A stretch of 64,000 bases of DNA from Sphingobacteriales bacterium. GTDB lineage: Bacteria > Bacteroidota > Bacteroidia > UKL13-3. Shown here one piece after another: positions 24,064 through 34,053 of this stretch (positions are counted from its first letter, which is position 1; the number at the start of each line of letters is the position of its first letter). Under the pieces are notes generated by a model, which saw only the letters and a program-made list of their open reading frames with translations, ran no database searches and was not told where the DNA came from. Location of the stretch: NCBI GenBank assembly GCA_021299635.1, contig JAJTFA010000005.1, forward strand, positions 62,001-126,000. The letters are read 5' to 3'. Made by a program: the position numbers and the translations under genes.

Positions 24064-24474
24064 TTATAGCTTTGGTAAATTGATTTTATCAGGCACAATA
24101 ATAACCTCCGGGAACTCCTCCAGCATCTTTTTATAAAGCGCATGAGCTTCCATACGGTTTCTGAAATCACCAACTCGCACCCTAAAATTGGGCTGCTGAT
24201 AAATCAGATAAGCATCAGCCTCAGGATATAATTGCAAAAATTTGCTACGTGCATCTGTTGCACCTTTTCTATCGGCATCTGAGTAAATTTGAATACGAAA
24301 ACCAGGAATACCTTCTGCCAGTTTATTTTCTTCAATATTTTTTTGAATTAAAGAATCAACCTGAGGATCACTTATTGCAGTTGCAACAGTTTGGCTATAG
24401 CCCTTGCTGCATATCAGCAAAAGTAAAATACCTGCCATAGTCCTTGTTCCTGAATATAATGTATTGTTTGGCAT
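24064..24474 (-). CDS. Secreted SPOR-domain protein
   Basis: This 136-aa protein has a signal peptide (about residues 1-28, ending near GYSQ) and a C-terminal SPOR domain (about 57-130), seen in GFRIQIYSDADRKGATDAR and FRVRVGDFRNRMEAHALYKK. SPOR domains bind denuded glycan strands of peptidoglycan and often mark the division site. With only the SPOR domain and a short linker, this would be a small periplasmic wall-binding protein. It sits 3 bases after deoC and is co-transcribed with it. Confidence 0.85.
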   Translation of the reverse strand: MPNNTLYSGTRTMAGILLLLICSKGYSQTVATAISDPQVDSLIQKNIEENKLAEGIPGFRIQIYSDADRKGATDARSKFLQLYPEADAYLIYQQPNFRVRVGDFRNRMEAHALYKKMLEEFPEVIIVPDKINLPKL

Positions 24475-24477
24475 ACG

Positions 24478-25149
24478 TTATGATGCGGAAGCTACCAATT
24501 CTAAACCAGATGAAGTACCAAGTCTCGTTGCTCCTGCCTTAATTAATTGCTCAGCAAACAATTTATCTTTTATGCCACCGGAAGCCTTAATTTTAATTTT
24601 AGCAGGCAACACTTTTCGCATTAGTTCAACCGCTTCAATGGTGGCACCTGCTGGGGCATAGCCTGTGGAAGTTTTCACGAAATCAGATTCGCAATCGGCA
24701 CAAATCCTGCATGCCTTTTCAATTTCCTCATCACTCAGGTAAGCAGTTTCAATAATTACTTTGCATTGCTTATTCTGTAAATGGCAAGCAGTAATTACAG
24801 CTTGAATATCGTTTTGAACAGCTGCATAATCACCTGCTTTAAATGCAGCAATATTCATTACCATATCAATTTCATCTGCACCGGAAATAATAGCCTTTTT
24901 TGTTTCCTCAACCTTTGATGCCACTGTTGAGTAACCCAGCGGAAAACCTACCACGGTAACAATTTTAACCGGAGCCTTTTTAATTGTTTTTTTAGCAAGT
25001 TGAACATAATATGGTGGCACGCATACTGCATAAAACTGAAGTTCAATTGCCTGCTCACAAAGGCTAATAATATCCTGCTGATTACAATCAGGCCTTAGCA
25101 TAGTGTGTTCTATATGCGCGGCCAAAGTTGATATTTCTGTCGTTTCCAT
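24478..25149 (-). CDS. deoC: Deoxyribose-phosphate aldolase
   Basis: This 223-aa class I aldolase splits 2-deoxyribose 5-phosphate into glyceraldehyde 3-phosphate and acetaldehyde. The Schiff-base lysine is K159 in DFVKTSTGYAPAGAT. The second catalytic lysine is K188 in IKASGGIKD, and the acidic residue is in ADEIDMVMNIAAF. Length is typical for the short bacterial form. It lies 15 bases downstream of secA and 3 bases before a SPOR gene, a mixed-function operon. Confidence 0.95.
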   Translation of the reverse strand: METTEISTLAAHIEHTMLRPDCNQQDIISLCEQAIELQFYAVCVPPYYVQLAKKTIKKAPVKIVTVVGFPLGYSTVASKVEETKKAIISGADEIDMVMNIAAFKAGDYAAVQNDIQAVITACHLQNKQCKVIIETAYLSDEEIEKACRICADCESDFVKTSTGYAPAGATIEAVELMRKVLPAKIKIKASGGIKDKLFAEQLIKAGATRLGTSSGLELVASAS

Positions 25150-25164
25150 AAAATTAACTTATCA

Positions 25165-28100
25165 TCATGCTTCCTCTTTACCATGGCAAGCTTTATATTT
25201 CTTACCGCTTCCACATGGACAAGGATCATTTCTTCCTATTTTAACTACTCCCTTTATTTGTTGTTGCCTGGCTGCTTCATTAGCCTGCCCTGATGCAGCA
25301 AGTGCTGCAGCCCTTTGCGCCTCAGCAATTTCATCGGTTCTGCTTGTTTGAAGCCTTTCCTGCCTGCGTTGCTGCACCTGAGCTTCTTGCAAATTCTCCG
25401 CACGTTCTACTGGTATATAGGCTTTAAAAAGCATGGATAAAACATCACGATTTATTCTACTCAGCATAGCTTTGAATAAATTGAATGACTCGAGTTTATA
25501 AATCAGTAATGGGTCCTTTTGCTCAAACACTGCATTTTGTGCCGACTGCTTCAATTCATCCATTTCTCTGAGATTTTCCTTCCACTCATCATCAATTATC
25601 CAAAGAGTAGCAAACTTCTCAAAGGTTTTAAATAAATCCTTGCCATTGCTTTCATAAGCACGCTTAAGATTTACCGGTATCTGCATACCCCTGATACCAT
25701 CTGTAAAAGGCACAGCTATATTTTCAATCTGACTACCTCTGCTATTGAACAAATCATTTACCACAGGAAACGCATCTTTTGCAATGCTTTCCTTTTTATG
25801 GTTATAATGAACCAATAATTCAGCAAACAGCGTGTCGGCAATCTGTTCTGTTTTGCCGTTTAAAAATTGTCCTTCATCAATTTTAGGCTCATAGGCAAAT
25901 AAACGAAGGCATTCAAATTTAAATTCATGATAATTCTTCTGATCCTGATACTCCTCTACCAGCTCATGTGTTAAATCAGCCAGCATATTGATTAAATCAA
26001 GACCAAGTTTATCTCCATAGAGTGCGTTTCTTCTTTTGGTATATATTACTTCACGCTGAGAGTTCATCACATCATCATACTCCAACAAGCGTTTACGTAT
26101 ACCAAAATTATTTTGTTCTACTTTTCGCTGCGCACGTTCAATATTTTTTGTAATCAGAGAATGTTCAATGTTTTCTCCTTCTTTCATGCCTAGCCTATCC
26201 ATGATGGACGAAATGCGCTCGCTTCCGAAAAGCCTCATCAGATCATCTTCCAACGATACATAAAATCTGGACGAACCCGGATCTCCCTGCCTGCCGGCTC
26301 GGCCACGCAACTGACGGTCAACCCTCCGTGATTCATGGCGCTCTGTACCAATAATGGCAAGGCCTCCAACTTCTTTTACTCCTGCACCCAATTTTATATC
26401 CGTACCACGACCCGCCATATTGGTTGCAATAGTTACTGCACTTTTTTGACCTGCTTCAGCTACAATATCTGCTTCGCGCTGATGTTGCTTAGCATTTAAA
26501 ACATTGTGTTTAATTTTTCTAAGGGTAAGCATACGGCTTAATAACTCAGAAACCTCTACAGAAGTTGTTCCCACCAGCACTGGTCTGCCCTGCTCAATCA
26601 GTTTTATAATTTCATCAATAACGGCATTGTACTTTTCACGCTTGGTTTTGTAAATCACATCATTTTCATCCTTACGTGAAATGGCTCTGTTTGTTGGAAT
26701 AACAACTACATCCAGTTTATATATTTCCCAGAACTCACCTGCTTCCGTTTCAGCTGTTCCGGTCATACCAGCCAGCTTATGATACATGCGGAAATAATTT
26801 TGCAAGGTGATGGTGGCATAGGTTTGTGTAGCCGACTCCACTTTTACATTCTCTTTCGCTTCAATAGCCTGATGCAATCCATCACTGTAACGCCTCCCCT
26901 CAAGTACACGACCGGTTTGCTCATCTACAATTTTAACCTTGCCATCAACTATAATGTATTCCACATCACGATCATAAACACAATATGCCTTTAGCAATTG
27001 GTTTACGGCATGTATACGCTCAGATTTAACAGAGAAATCAAGCATGAGTTGATCCTTTCGTTTAATCTTTTCTTCATCAGTAAGATTTGATTTTTCGATT
27101 TCTGCTATTTCACTTCCCACATCTGGTATAATAAAGAAATGCTGATCCTCTCCGTTGGCAGTAATCAACTCAACTCCTTTATCCGTTAGTTCAACACTGT
27201 TGTGCTTTTCATCAATCACAAAATATAAATCAGCATCAACCTTGTGCATTTCCTTTGATTGATCCTGCATGTAAAAATTTTCTGTTTTATTTAAAACCCC
27301 TCTCATACCCTGCTCTCCCAGAAACTTAATCAAGGCGCTGTTCTTTGGCAGACCTCTATAGGCTTGAAGCAACTTAAATCCACCATCCTTTTCGTTTCCA
27401 GATGCAATTAATTTCTTAGAATCAGCCAATGCAGTATTCAAATAGGTTTTTTGGGCCTGCACCAATTTCTCTATTCTCGGCTTAAGCGCATAAAATTGCT
27501 GATCATCACCTTTGGGTACAGGTCCGGAAATAATCAGTGGTGTTCGGGCATCATCAATTAAAACAGAGTCAACCTCATCAACCATGGCAAAGTGGTGTTT
27601 GCGCTGAACAAGTTCTGATGTATCACGACTCATATTATCACGCAGGTAATCAAAACCAAATTCATTGTTGGTGCCGTAAACAATATCTGCCATGTAGGCT
27701 TTTCTGCGCTCTTCTGAGTTCGGCTGATGATAATCTATACAATCAACCCGCAAACCATGAAATTCAAATAAGGGACCATTCCATTCACAGTCTCTTCGTG
27801 CCAGATAATCATTAACGGTTACCAGATGTACACCTTGTCCGGCTAGCGCATTTAAATATGCAGGCAATGTAGATACAAGTGTTTTTCCCTCACCGGTTGC
27901 CATCTCTGATATCTTTCCCTGATGTAAAACAATACCACCAATGAGTTGCACGTCATAGTGAACCATATTCCAGGTAATAATGTTTCCTGCTGCCTCCCAA
28001 CTATTGCTCCAAATGGCCTTGTCACCTTTGATAGTTACAGGTTTCTTAGGTCTTGTTTTGGTGCTCAACTCCCGGTCAAACTCAGTAGCACTTACTTCCA

Positions 28101-28491
28101 ATTCTTTATCCTCCGCTAGCCTCCTTGCTGTTTCTTTAACCACAGCAAATGCCTCAGGCAAAATGTCCATCAATACTTTTTCAAGAGACTCATCTCGTTG
28201 TTTCTTCAGCGTATCTATATCCTTAAATACAACTTCTTTCTCAATAAGGTCCAGTTCAGCGTCCTCAGATTTTGCTTTTAGTGTATTAATCTCAGCATCA
28301 ATATCAGATAGATATTCATTGATTTGCTTTTTGAAAGCCAGGGTCTTGCCGCGTAACTCATCATGCGAAAGCGTACGAAGTTTCTCGTATGCCTGATTAA
28401 TTTCTGATACAAAAGGGGTTATTTCTTTCAGGTCTCTCTCAGACTTGCTTCCAAATACCTTTGTGAGTGCTTTAAATACTGTTCCAATCAT
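25165..28491 (-). CDS. secA: Protein translocase ATPase SecA
   Basis: This 1108-aa motor pushes unfolded proteins through SecYEG. Visible parts are Walker A in [20 protein letters not shown], the DEAD-box-like [20 protein letters not shown], helicase motifs including [13 protein letters not shown] and [15 protein letters not shown], and the C-terminal zinc tail [17 protein letters not shown] that binds SecB or ribosomes. At about 1100 residues it is longer than the E. coli enzyme (901), which is usual for Bacteroidota because of internal insertions. It is the first gene of a minus-strand run with deoC, SPOR and FAH genes. It should feed every signal-peptide protein in this window, including the T9SS cargo. 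Confidence 0.97.
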   Translation of the reverse strand: MIGTVFKALTKVFGSKSERDLKEITPFVSEINQAYEKLRTLSHDELRGKTLAFKKQINEYLSDIDAEINTLKAKSEDAELDLIEKEVVFKDIDTLKKQRDESLEKVLMDILPEAFAVVKETARRLAEDKELEVSATEFDRELSTKTRPKKPVTIKGDKAIWSNSWEAAGNIITWNMVHYDVQLIGGIVLHQGKISEMATGEGKTLVSTLPAYLNALAGQGVHLVTVNDYLARRDCEWNGPLFEFHGLRVDCIDYHQPNSEERRKAYMADIVYGTNNEFGFDYLRDNMSRDTSELVQRKHHFAMVDEVDSVLIDDARTPLIISGPVPKGDDQQFYALKPRIEKLVQAQKTYLNTALADSKKLIASGNEKDGGFKLLQAYRGLPKNSALIKFLGEQGMRGVLNKTENFYMQDQSKEMHKVDADLYFVIDEKHNSVELTDKGVELITANGEDQHFFIIPDVGSEIAEIEKSNLTDEEKIKRKDQLMLDFSVKSERIHAVNQLLKAYCVYDRDVEYIIVDGKVKIVDEQTGRVLEGRRYSDGLHQAIEAKENVKVESATQTYATITLQNYFRMYHKLAGMTGTAETEAGEFWEIYKLDVVVIPTNRAISRKDENDVIYKTKREKYNAVIDEIIKLIEQGRPVLVGTTSVEVSELLSRMLTLRKIKHNVLNAKQHQREADIVAEAGQKSAVTIATNMAGRGTDIKLGAGVKEVGGLAIIGTERHESRRVDRQLRGRAGRQGDPGSSRFYVSLEDDLMRLFGSERISSIMDRLGMKEGENIEHSLITKNIERAQRKVEQNNFGIRKRLLEYDDVMNSQREVIYTKRRNALYGDKLGLDLINMLADLTHELVEEYQDQKNYHEFKFECLRLFAYEPKIDEGQFLNGKTEQIADTLFAELLVHYNHKKESIAKDAFPVVNDLFNSRGSQIENIAVPFTDGIRGMQIPVNLKRAYESNGKDLFKTFEKFATLWIIDDEWKENLREMDELKQSAQNAVFEQKDPLLIYKLESFNLFKAMLSRINRDVLSMLFKAYIPVERAENLQEAQVQQRRQERLQTSRTDEIAEAQRAAALAASGQANEAARQQQIKGVVKIGRNDPCPCGSGKKYKACHGKEEA

Positions 28492-28683
28492 TTAATAATT
28501 CCGACTTAAGGGCTGTAAAAATAATACAATATTATGAATAGCGATAGTGCTTTTTATAGGCATAAATAAAGCCATTTACGCGCTTCTTGTCAAAATGGCA
28601 TCATATCCTTTGTAAGACTTCGATTAAACATTAATGATAATGGCACGATTTTTATTTAAATTCGACCGTCAATCATAATACAA

Positions 28684-29595
28684 ATGAGAATAATCCCCCT
28701 TAGTTTACTTATTTTCAGCACAATAAGTTTATATGCACAAAACCCAAGAATAAAACCTGCACCTACAAATCCGGGAGCAAAAAAAACAACTACTGAAACA
28801 ACAACTTCACCTGCTCCAAGTCGCAGCTATCGCACCCCAACTGCTCCAGCCAATACTGAACCGGCAAATAACACACCTGCTGCTGTAGCCTCTCCCATTT
28901 CTAATACCGAAACTTCAAGTCCTGAACCGCTTAAAAATAATGTAATTTTTAACTTTGGTGGTATTTTAGGCCTGCCTCATGGGGAATTCAAGGATATTAG
29001 CAATAACTGGGGCTATGGTATATCGGCTAAACTGGCATACAATCCTTTTCATAGTTTATTGGTTGGTGAGTATGTGAGGCCCTTTCTGCTGGGATTGGAA
29101 GTTCAACACATTTGGTTTGGCGCAAAAACTGAGAATTACAGCCAGACAGAAGACTTCTATGTGAATGATATTGAGTCAAGGGTATCTTCCGGAGCACTTG
29201 GCATAGGGCTGTCCGGGAGGTGTGAATTCTTGAGCTACAAATTCTATCCTTTTATTGAATACAGTGCAGGTTTTAGATTTTTTAGTGGCTCTAATAATGT
29301 AACCATAACCAAAACTCCCAGACCAAATGTCCAGGGAAACATCACAACCGACAATGCCTCCAGAACTTTGGAGGCTTCTACAGTAGGATATTATGGGTTT
29401 GGCGGAGGTTTAGGATTCTCCAATGGGCATCACTTTAGATTTGAACTTAAACTGAATTATCAATATGGGGGCAACGCTACATACATAGACCCTGAGTCGG
29501 TAGCATTTGATGCCAATAATAGAATCAGTTATAAAACCAAGAGCTCTAAAACCGATATGTTTATTCCCTTTATTGGATGCTCATTTTTATTTTAA
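28684..29595 (+). CDS. Predicted outer membrane beta-barrel protein with proline/threonine-rich N-terminal linker
   Basis: This 303-aa protein has a signal peptide (about residues 1-18, ending SLYAQ) and a low-complexity linker of about 70 residues rich in proline, threonine and alanine. A barrel-like domain follows, with repeated glycine/aromatic strands such as NVIFNFGGILGLPHGEF and GYYGFGGGLGFSNGHHF. It ends in leucine-phenylalanine (CSFLF), as outer membrane barrels do. It is not assigned to a named family. The linker could cross or contact peptidoglycan, but that is a guess from composition. It lies upstream of metF with a 48-base gap. Confidence 0.75.
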   Translation: MRIIPLSLLIFSTISLYAQNPRIKPAPTNPGAKKTTTETTTSPAPSRSYRTPTAPANTEPANNTPAAVASPISNTETSSPEPLKNNVIFNFGGILGLPHGEFKDISNNWGYGISAKLAYNPFHSLLVGEYVRPFLLGLEVQHIWFGAKTENYSQTEDFYVNDIESRVSSGALGIGLSGRCEFLSYKFYPFIEYSAGFRFFSGSNNVTITKTPRPNVQGNITTDNASRTLEASTVGYYGFGGGLGFSNGHHFRFELKLNYQYGGNATYIDPESVAFDANNRISYKTKSSKTDMFIPFIGCSFLF

Positions 29596-29643
29596 ACCAA
29601 TTCATTTTCTGAACCCACTTAGTTCATTACTTTTGCCAACAGT

Positions 29644-30600
29644 ATGAAGTTAACGGAAATTTTAAACCAGCATAAAAACGAAACGCTATTCTCTATTGAA
29701 ATCTTACCTCCGTTAAAAGGTAAAGACATCAAATCATTGTATGATGGTATTGACCCTTTGATGGAGTTTAAGCCTGCATTTATTGATGTAACCTATCACA
29801 GGGAAGAATATATTTTACGCAAAAGAAAAGATGGCGGCTTTGATAAAGTATATACACGTAAACGCCCGGGCACGGTTGCAATTTGTGCGGCAATCATGAA
29901 CCGATACAAGGTAGAAGCCGTACCTCATCTGATTTGCGGTGGCTTTAACAAAGAGGAAACAGAAAATGCATTGATAGACCTTAATTTTTTGGGAATACAA
30001 AACGTGTTGGCTTTGCGTGGTGATGGCATTAAAAATGAACCAAGTTTTGTTCCTGAACCTGATGGTAATAAAAACTCCCTTGAACTGCTGGAACAAGTTA
30101 CCAGCATGAATAGTGGCCGTTATCTGGATGAAGAACTGGAAAATGCAACTCCAACAAATTTCTGCATCGGTGTATCGGGTTATCCGGAGAAACATTTTGA
30201 AGCACCTAATATGATGAGCGATTTAAAGTGGCTAAAATCAAAGGTTGATGCCGGTGCAAACTACATCGTAACCCAAATGTTTTTTAACAATCAGAAATAT
30301 GCTGATTTTGTAACTAAATGTCGCGAGATGGGAATTAATATTCCCATTATACCGGGCATTAAACCGCTCACTACAAGAAAACAATTAACAGCCCTGCCTA
30401 AAATATTTCATATTGATTTACCCGAATCCTTAGTAGATGCGGTAGAAAAATGCAAAGACGATAAAGCTGTAAAGCAAGTTGGCATAGAATGGGCCATTCA
30501 ACAATCCATTGAGCTTAAAAAAATGGGAGTACCCGTTCTGCACTATTACACAATGGGCTTAAGTGAAACAACCAAGGCAATAGCGAGTAAAGTTTTTTAA
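29644..30600 (+). CDS. metF: Methylenetetrahydrofolate reductase
   Basis: This 318-aa flavoenzyme reduces 5,10-methylene-tetrahydrofolate to 5-methyl-tetrahydrofolate for methionine synthesis. The catalytic glutamate is in LFSIEILPPLKG near the N-terminus. The FAD-site stretches VPHLICGGFNKEETENAL and NVLALRGDG, and IVTQMFFNNQKYADF, are family hallmarks. Length is normal for the bacterial single-domain form. A TACTTTTG box lies only 9 bases before the ATG, so it is probably chance. The gene converges on msrA with a 3-base gap. Confidence 0.96.
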   Translation: MKLTEILNQHKNETLFSIEILPPLKGKDIKSLYDGIDPLMEFKPAFIDVTYHREEYILRKRKDGGFDKVYTRKRPGTVAICAAIMNRYKVEAVPHLICGGFNKEETENALIDLNFLGIQNVLALRGDGIKNEPSFVPEPDGNKNSLELLEQVTSMNSGRYLDEELENATPTNFCIGVSGYPEKHFEAPNMMSDLKWLKSKVDAGANYIVTQMFFNNQKYADFVTKCREMGINIPIIPGIKPLTTRKQLTALPKIFHIDLPESLVDAVEKCKDDKAVKQVGIEWAIQQSIELKKMGVPVLHYYTMGLSETTKAIASKVF

Positions 30601-30603
30601 GCG

Positions 30604-31275
30604 TTACTTATCTGCCTTCTTCTTTAACTTACTCTTAAAAACTTTCTCAAATTTTTCAAGTTTGGGCCTAATTACAAACTGGCAGTAAGGTTCCTCTTTG
30701 TTCAGGTTATAATAATTCTGATGGTAATCTTCTGCAACATAAAATTCAGCCAGCGGTGAAACCTCGGTAACAATTTTACTGCTATAAGCTCCTGACAGGT
30801 TTAATTGGTTAATTACAGCAACCGCTTCATCTAATTGCTGCTTATTGGAATAATAAATAACAGATCGATATTGTGTACCAATATCATTTCCCTGCCTGTT
30901 CAAGGTTGTTGGATCATGACTCAGAAAAAATGCCTGTAATAAATCTTTATAACTTATTTCATGCGGATGATAGAAGATGCGTACCACTTCGGCATGACCT
31001 GTTTTGCCATAACACACTTCGCGATAGGTAGGATTTTTAACATCCCCGCCACTATAACCCGATTCAACTTTTACCACTCCCTCTAGTTGAAGATAAACTG
31101 CTTCCACACACCAGAAGCAACCGCCACCAAATACAGCGGTATCTATTTGTTGATTTACATCAGCGTTTGTCATTTGAATAGTTTTTGTGTGGCTAGGATT
31201 AGATGGTTGCGAACAAGAGAACTGCCACATGAACGTAACAAACAATAGCAGTATTTGATTCCTTAAGACCATCAT
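30604..31275 (-). CDS. msrA: Peptide methionine sulfoxide reductase MsrA, probable lipoprotein
   Basis: This 223-aa protein repairs oxidised methionine (S-sulfoxide form). The catalytic cysteine is C53 in FGGGCFWCVEAVY, and conserved parts include ESGYSGGDVKNPTY, YGKTGHAEVVRI and DIGTQYRSVIYY. The N-terminus has a hydrophobic helix ending in FSC at residue 21, followed by a serine/proline-rich stretch. It is therefore likely to be lipidated and face the periplasm, unlike the cytoplasmic E. coli enzyme. The lipobox is loose (QFSC), so export is more certain than lipidation. Confidence 0.92.
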   Translation of the reverse strand: MMVLRNQILLLFVTFMWQFSCSQPSNPSHTKTIQMTNADVNQQIDTAVFGGGCFWCVEAVYLQLEGVVKVESGYSGGDVKNPTYREVCYGKTGHAEVVRIFYHPHEISYKDLLQAFFLSHDPTTLNRQGNDIGTQYRSVIYYSNKQQLDEAVAVINQLNLSGAYSSKIVTEVSPLAEFYVAEDYHQNYYNLNKEEPYCQFVIRPKLEKFEKVFKSKLKKKADK

Positions 31276-31343
31276 TACATTTAATTTATTTTACAGGTAA
31301 AGACACACAGAGATACAAAATAGTTTTATCATATTTGCATGGT

Positions 31344-31889
31344 ATGAAAACACTGCTCATACTACTTACTGGCTTTATGCTTAACGGAATCTTCCCCAAA
31401 GATGCCCTAACTACTGTTGAAGGTAAGCCTGTTATCCTGAAACCATCAGAAAAAAACAAAGCAACTGTTTTTATTTTTCTTTCACCTGAATGCCCGCTGT
31501 GCCAAAGCTACTCGCTTACCTTAAACAATCTAAACAAAGCATATCACAGCAAAGGTGTGCAAATGATTGGCGTCATACCAGGCAATGATTTTAGACCCGA
31601 AGAAGTCCGTTCCTTTAAAAAAAAGTATCGAATTTCCTTTCCTGTATATATGGACAAACAAGGGAAACTAGCAGGGTATTTTAAAGCCCAGATTACACCT
31701 GAGGTATTTGTTATAGATAATAGCGATCAGTTGAGATATACCGGAAGAATTGATAACTGGGCGTATGAGCTTGGTAAAAAAAGAAGTGTAATAACAGCAC
31801 ATGATTTAAAGGATGCATTGTCAGCCCTTGTTATTAACAAACCCATACGAGTTACAAAAACAAAAGCAATAGGATGTTTTATAGAATAA
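31344..31889 (+). CDS. Secreted thioredoxin-fold protein (redoxin) paired with the monooxygenase-like gene
   Basis: This 181-aa protein has a signal peptide (about residues 1-17) and a thioredoxin fold with a CPLC active site (C50 and C53 in LSPECPLCQSYS), plus the cis-proline region AQITPEVFVID. A further cysteine sits at the very end in AIGCFIE. The frame opens three codons earlier at a TTG, but the ATG at 31344 gives the clean signal peptide. Its 3' end overlaps the next gene by 16 bases, a strong sign of coupled translation. It probably keeps thiols or metal sites of the periplasmic partner reduced; that job is inference. Confidence 0.88.
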   Translation: MKTLLILLTGFMLNGIFPKDALTTVEGKPVILKPSEKNKATVFIFLSPECPLCQSYSLTLNNLNKAYHSKGVQMIGVIPGNDFRPEEVRSFKKKYRISFPVYMDKQGKLAGYFKAQITPEVFVIDNSDQLRYTGRIDNWAYELGKKRSVITAHDLKDALSALVINKPIRVTKTKAIGCFIE

Positions 31890-33241
31890 TTATTCTGATC
31901 ATATTATCGATTTGCGTTGCAGCTTGCAATATAGGTTCACACAAAAGTGAGAAGGAGGATATTACCTTCTCAGAGCATGTGGCACCTTTGATTCATAAAT
32001 ATTGCAGCAAATGCCATATGCCGGAAGAGGCTGCTCCCTTTAGCCTGATAACTTATGAGGATGTTGTAAAGAAAGCCAAGCTCATTAAATATATGGTAAA
32101 GGAACGACTAATGCCACCATGGCCTGCCGATCCAACCTATAGCCATTTTGCCAATGAAATGGTGCTATCCGATGATGAAATAAAACTGATTGAGAAATGG
32201 GTTGATTCAGGTATGCCTGTTGGCGATAGCCTGAAAACATACACCACTGAATCTGTAAAGCAATATGTGCAACTGGGCGAACCTGATTTGATTGTTAGCG
32301 TTCCTAAAATAAACATAAAAGGAAATAATAAAGATTTATTTCTGGTTATGAAAATTCCTTTTGAACTACCTCAAGACACCTATGTACGCGCTGTAGAATT
32401 TGTGCCCGGTAATAAAAAGTTAGTTCACCATGTGAACACGCACCTGATACAATATGATGAGGGCAAGAAGAAAAACCTTCATGAGGGTGCATATTACATC
32501 AACCAGGATCAGGCTAACAGTCAAACCATACATAATCAACTTGGGCTGGTTCAGGACGATGGCAGCTATGCCCCTATGACACCAAGTGTAAGCAATTACC
32601 TCCCGGGAGCATTGTTTAGCTTTTATCCCAAAGAAATTGGTGGTTATAAATTAAAGAAAAAAAATGCATTCTATTTGAACGATATGCATTATGGACCCTC
32701 ACCGATTGATGCAGTTGACTCCTCTTATTACAAAATTTATTTCAGCGCAACTCCACCTTCCCGACCGGTTGCTGAATTTCAAATGGGAACGTTAGGTATT
32801 GCCCATGTTGAACCTGAATTGATTATTCCGGCAGGTAGCGTAAAAACATTTCGTATCCAAACCATTTTGCCGGAAGATATCTCACTTATCAGCATCGTCC
32901 CGCATATGCATTTGATTGGTAAGAGCTATCTGGCATATGCCATTAAACCAAGCGGAGATACCGTGCCGCTGATTCGTATTCATAATTGGGATTTCAGATG
33001 GCAATATTTCTATCAATTCAAAAAACTGCTTCATTTACCCAGAGGCACAAAGATATTTGTAGAAGGAGTATATGATAACACTGCCGCCAATCCCAACAAC
33101 CCATTTCATCCCCCTCAGGAAATTAGGGAAAGAAATGGAAGCATGAGAACCACAGATGAAATGTTTCAGTTAATTGTAACGTACGTGCCTTATCAAAAAG
33201 GTGACGAACAAATCAGCCTGGAAAATGCAACCCCCAGATAG
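31874..33241 (+). CDS. Lipoprotein with c-type haem site and copper monooxygenase-like (PHM-type) domain
   Basis: This 455-aa protein has a lipoprotein signal with lipobox VAAC at C18, then a cytochrome-c-like segment with CSKCH (C44, C47, H48). The remaining part resembles the copper type II, ascorbate-dependent monooxygenase fold of peptidylglycine hydroxylases. Candidate copper ligands fall in the expected order: H185-H186, H272 (MHYG), H344 and H346 (PHMHLIG) and M430 (TTDEMFQL). It should act in the periplasm or on the outer membrane, with the haem feeding electrons to copper. The substrate is unknown. The gene overlaps the redoxin gene by 16 bases and abuts the convergent SDR gene with no gap. 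Confidence 0.87.
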   Translation: MFYRIIILIILSICVAACNIGSHKSEKEDITFSEHVAPLIHKYCSKCHMPEEAAPFSLITYEDVVKKAKLIKYMVKERLMPPWPADPTYSHFANEMVLSDDEIKLIEKWVDSGMPVGDSLKTYTTESVKQYVQLGEPDLIVSVPKINIKGNNKDLFLVMKIPFELPQDTYVRAVEFVPGNKKLVHHVNTHLIQYDEGKKKNLHEGAYYINQDQANSQTIHNQLGLVQDDGSYAPMTPSVSNYLPGALFSFYPKEIGGYKLKKKNAFYLNDMHYGPSPIDAVDSSYYKIYFSATPPSRPVAEFQMGTLGIAHVEPELIIPAGSVKTFRIQTILPEDISLISIVPHMHLIGKSYLAYAIKPSGDTVPLIRIHNWDFRWQYFYQFKKLLHLPRGTKIFVEGVYDNTAANPNNPFHPPQEIRERNGSMRTTDEMFQLIVTYVPYQKGDEQISLENATPR

Positions 33242-34003
33242 TTATTTTCTATGAATCACTCCCGCTACTGCCTGTGCAGTTGGCATAATGGTAAGTTCAT
33301 TGATATTTACATGTGCCGGCCTAGATAAAACAAAACTAATTGCCTCTGCAATATCACCTGCAACAAGGTTATCAAAACCCTCATACACCTTTTTAGCGCG
33401 TTCTTCATCTCCGTGAAAGCGTACAATACTAAATTCTGTTTCAACTGCTCCAGGATTTATGGCAGTAACCTTAATCGGATATTTAACAAGTTCTATGCGC
33501 ATAGCCTTATTTAAAGCATCAACAGCATGCTTTGTTGCACAGTATACATTTCCATTAGCATACACTTCTTTGCCTGCAATTGAGCTGATATTGATGATAT
33601 GACCTCCTCCATTTTCAATCATCAGCGGCAGGATTTGACGCGTTACATAAAGCAAACCCTTTATGTTGGTATCAATCATCACATCCCAATCATCTATATC
33701 ACCGTTTTCTATGGACGACAAACCACTTGCAAGTCCTGCATTATTAATCAAAATGTCTATTTTCTTCCACTTCTCAGGCAATTGGCTTATCAACTGTTGC
33801 ACCTTGTCTCTGTGTCGCACATCCAACTCCATACAATAGCTAGGTGCACCATAACGTTGCAAAAGCTCATCGGCTAATTGTTGAAGCCTTTCAGTTCTGC
33901 GGGCGGCCAGTATTAATGAATAACCTTCTGATGCCAATTGTTTGGCTGCTGCTTCTCCTAAACCTGATGAAGCACCTGTAATAAAAACTATTTTACTGCT
34001 CAT
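33242..34003 (-). CDS. Short-chain dehydrogenase/reductase (YdfG-like)
   Basis: This 253-aa classical SDR binds NADP(H) through TGASSGLGEAAAKQLA and an arginine-rich LAARRTERL that favours NADP. The NNAG motif is in ILINNAGLASG, and the catalytic set is S in NISSIAG and YxxxK in VYCATKHAV. The sequence resembles the YdfG group that oxidises 3-hydroxy acids such as serine or 3-hydroxypropionate. That substrate cannot be confirmed by eye. The gene stands alone, its stop abuts the stop of the convergent monooxygenase-like gene, and it is divergent from the STAS gene. Confidence 0.92.
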   Translation of the reverse strand: MSSKIVFITGASSGLGEAAAKQLASEGYSLILAARRTERLQQLADELLQRYGAPSYCMELDVRHRDKVQQLISQLPEKWKKIDILINNAGLASGLSSIENGDIDDWDVMIDTNIKGLLYVTRQILPLMIENGGGHIINISSIAGKEVYANGNVYCATKHAVDALNKAMRIELVKYPIKVTAINPGAVETEFSIVRFHGDEERAKKVYEGFDNLVAGDIAEAISFVLSRPAHVNINELTIMPTAQAVAGVIHRK

Positions 34004-34053
34004 TTTATTTAAAAAAGATTGTAAAAATATAAATGCTGACTTAAATTTACCCT

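Noticed and set aside
29596-29643. SAM riboswitch before metF
   Set aside because: Only 48 bases separate metF from the upstream gene; no room for the fold and no match to its conserved core.
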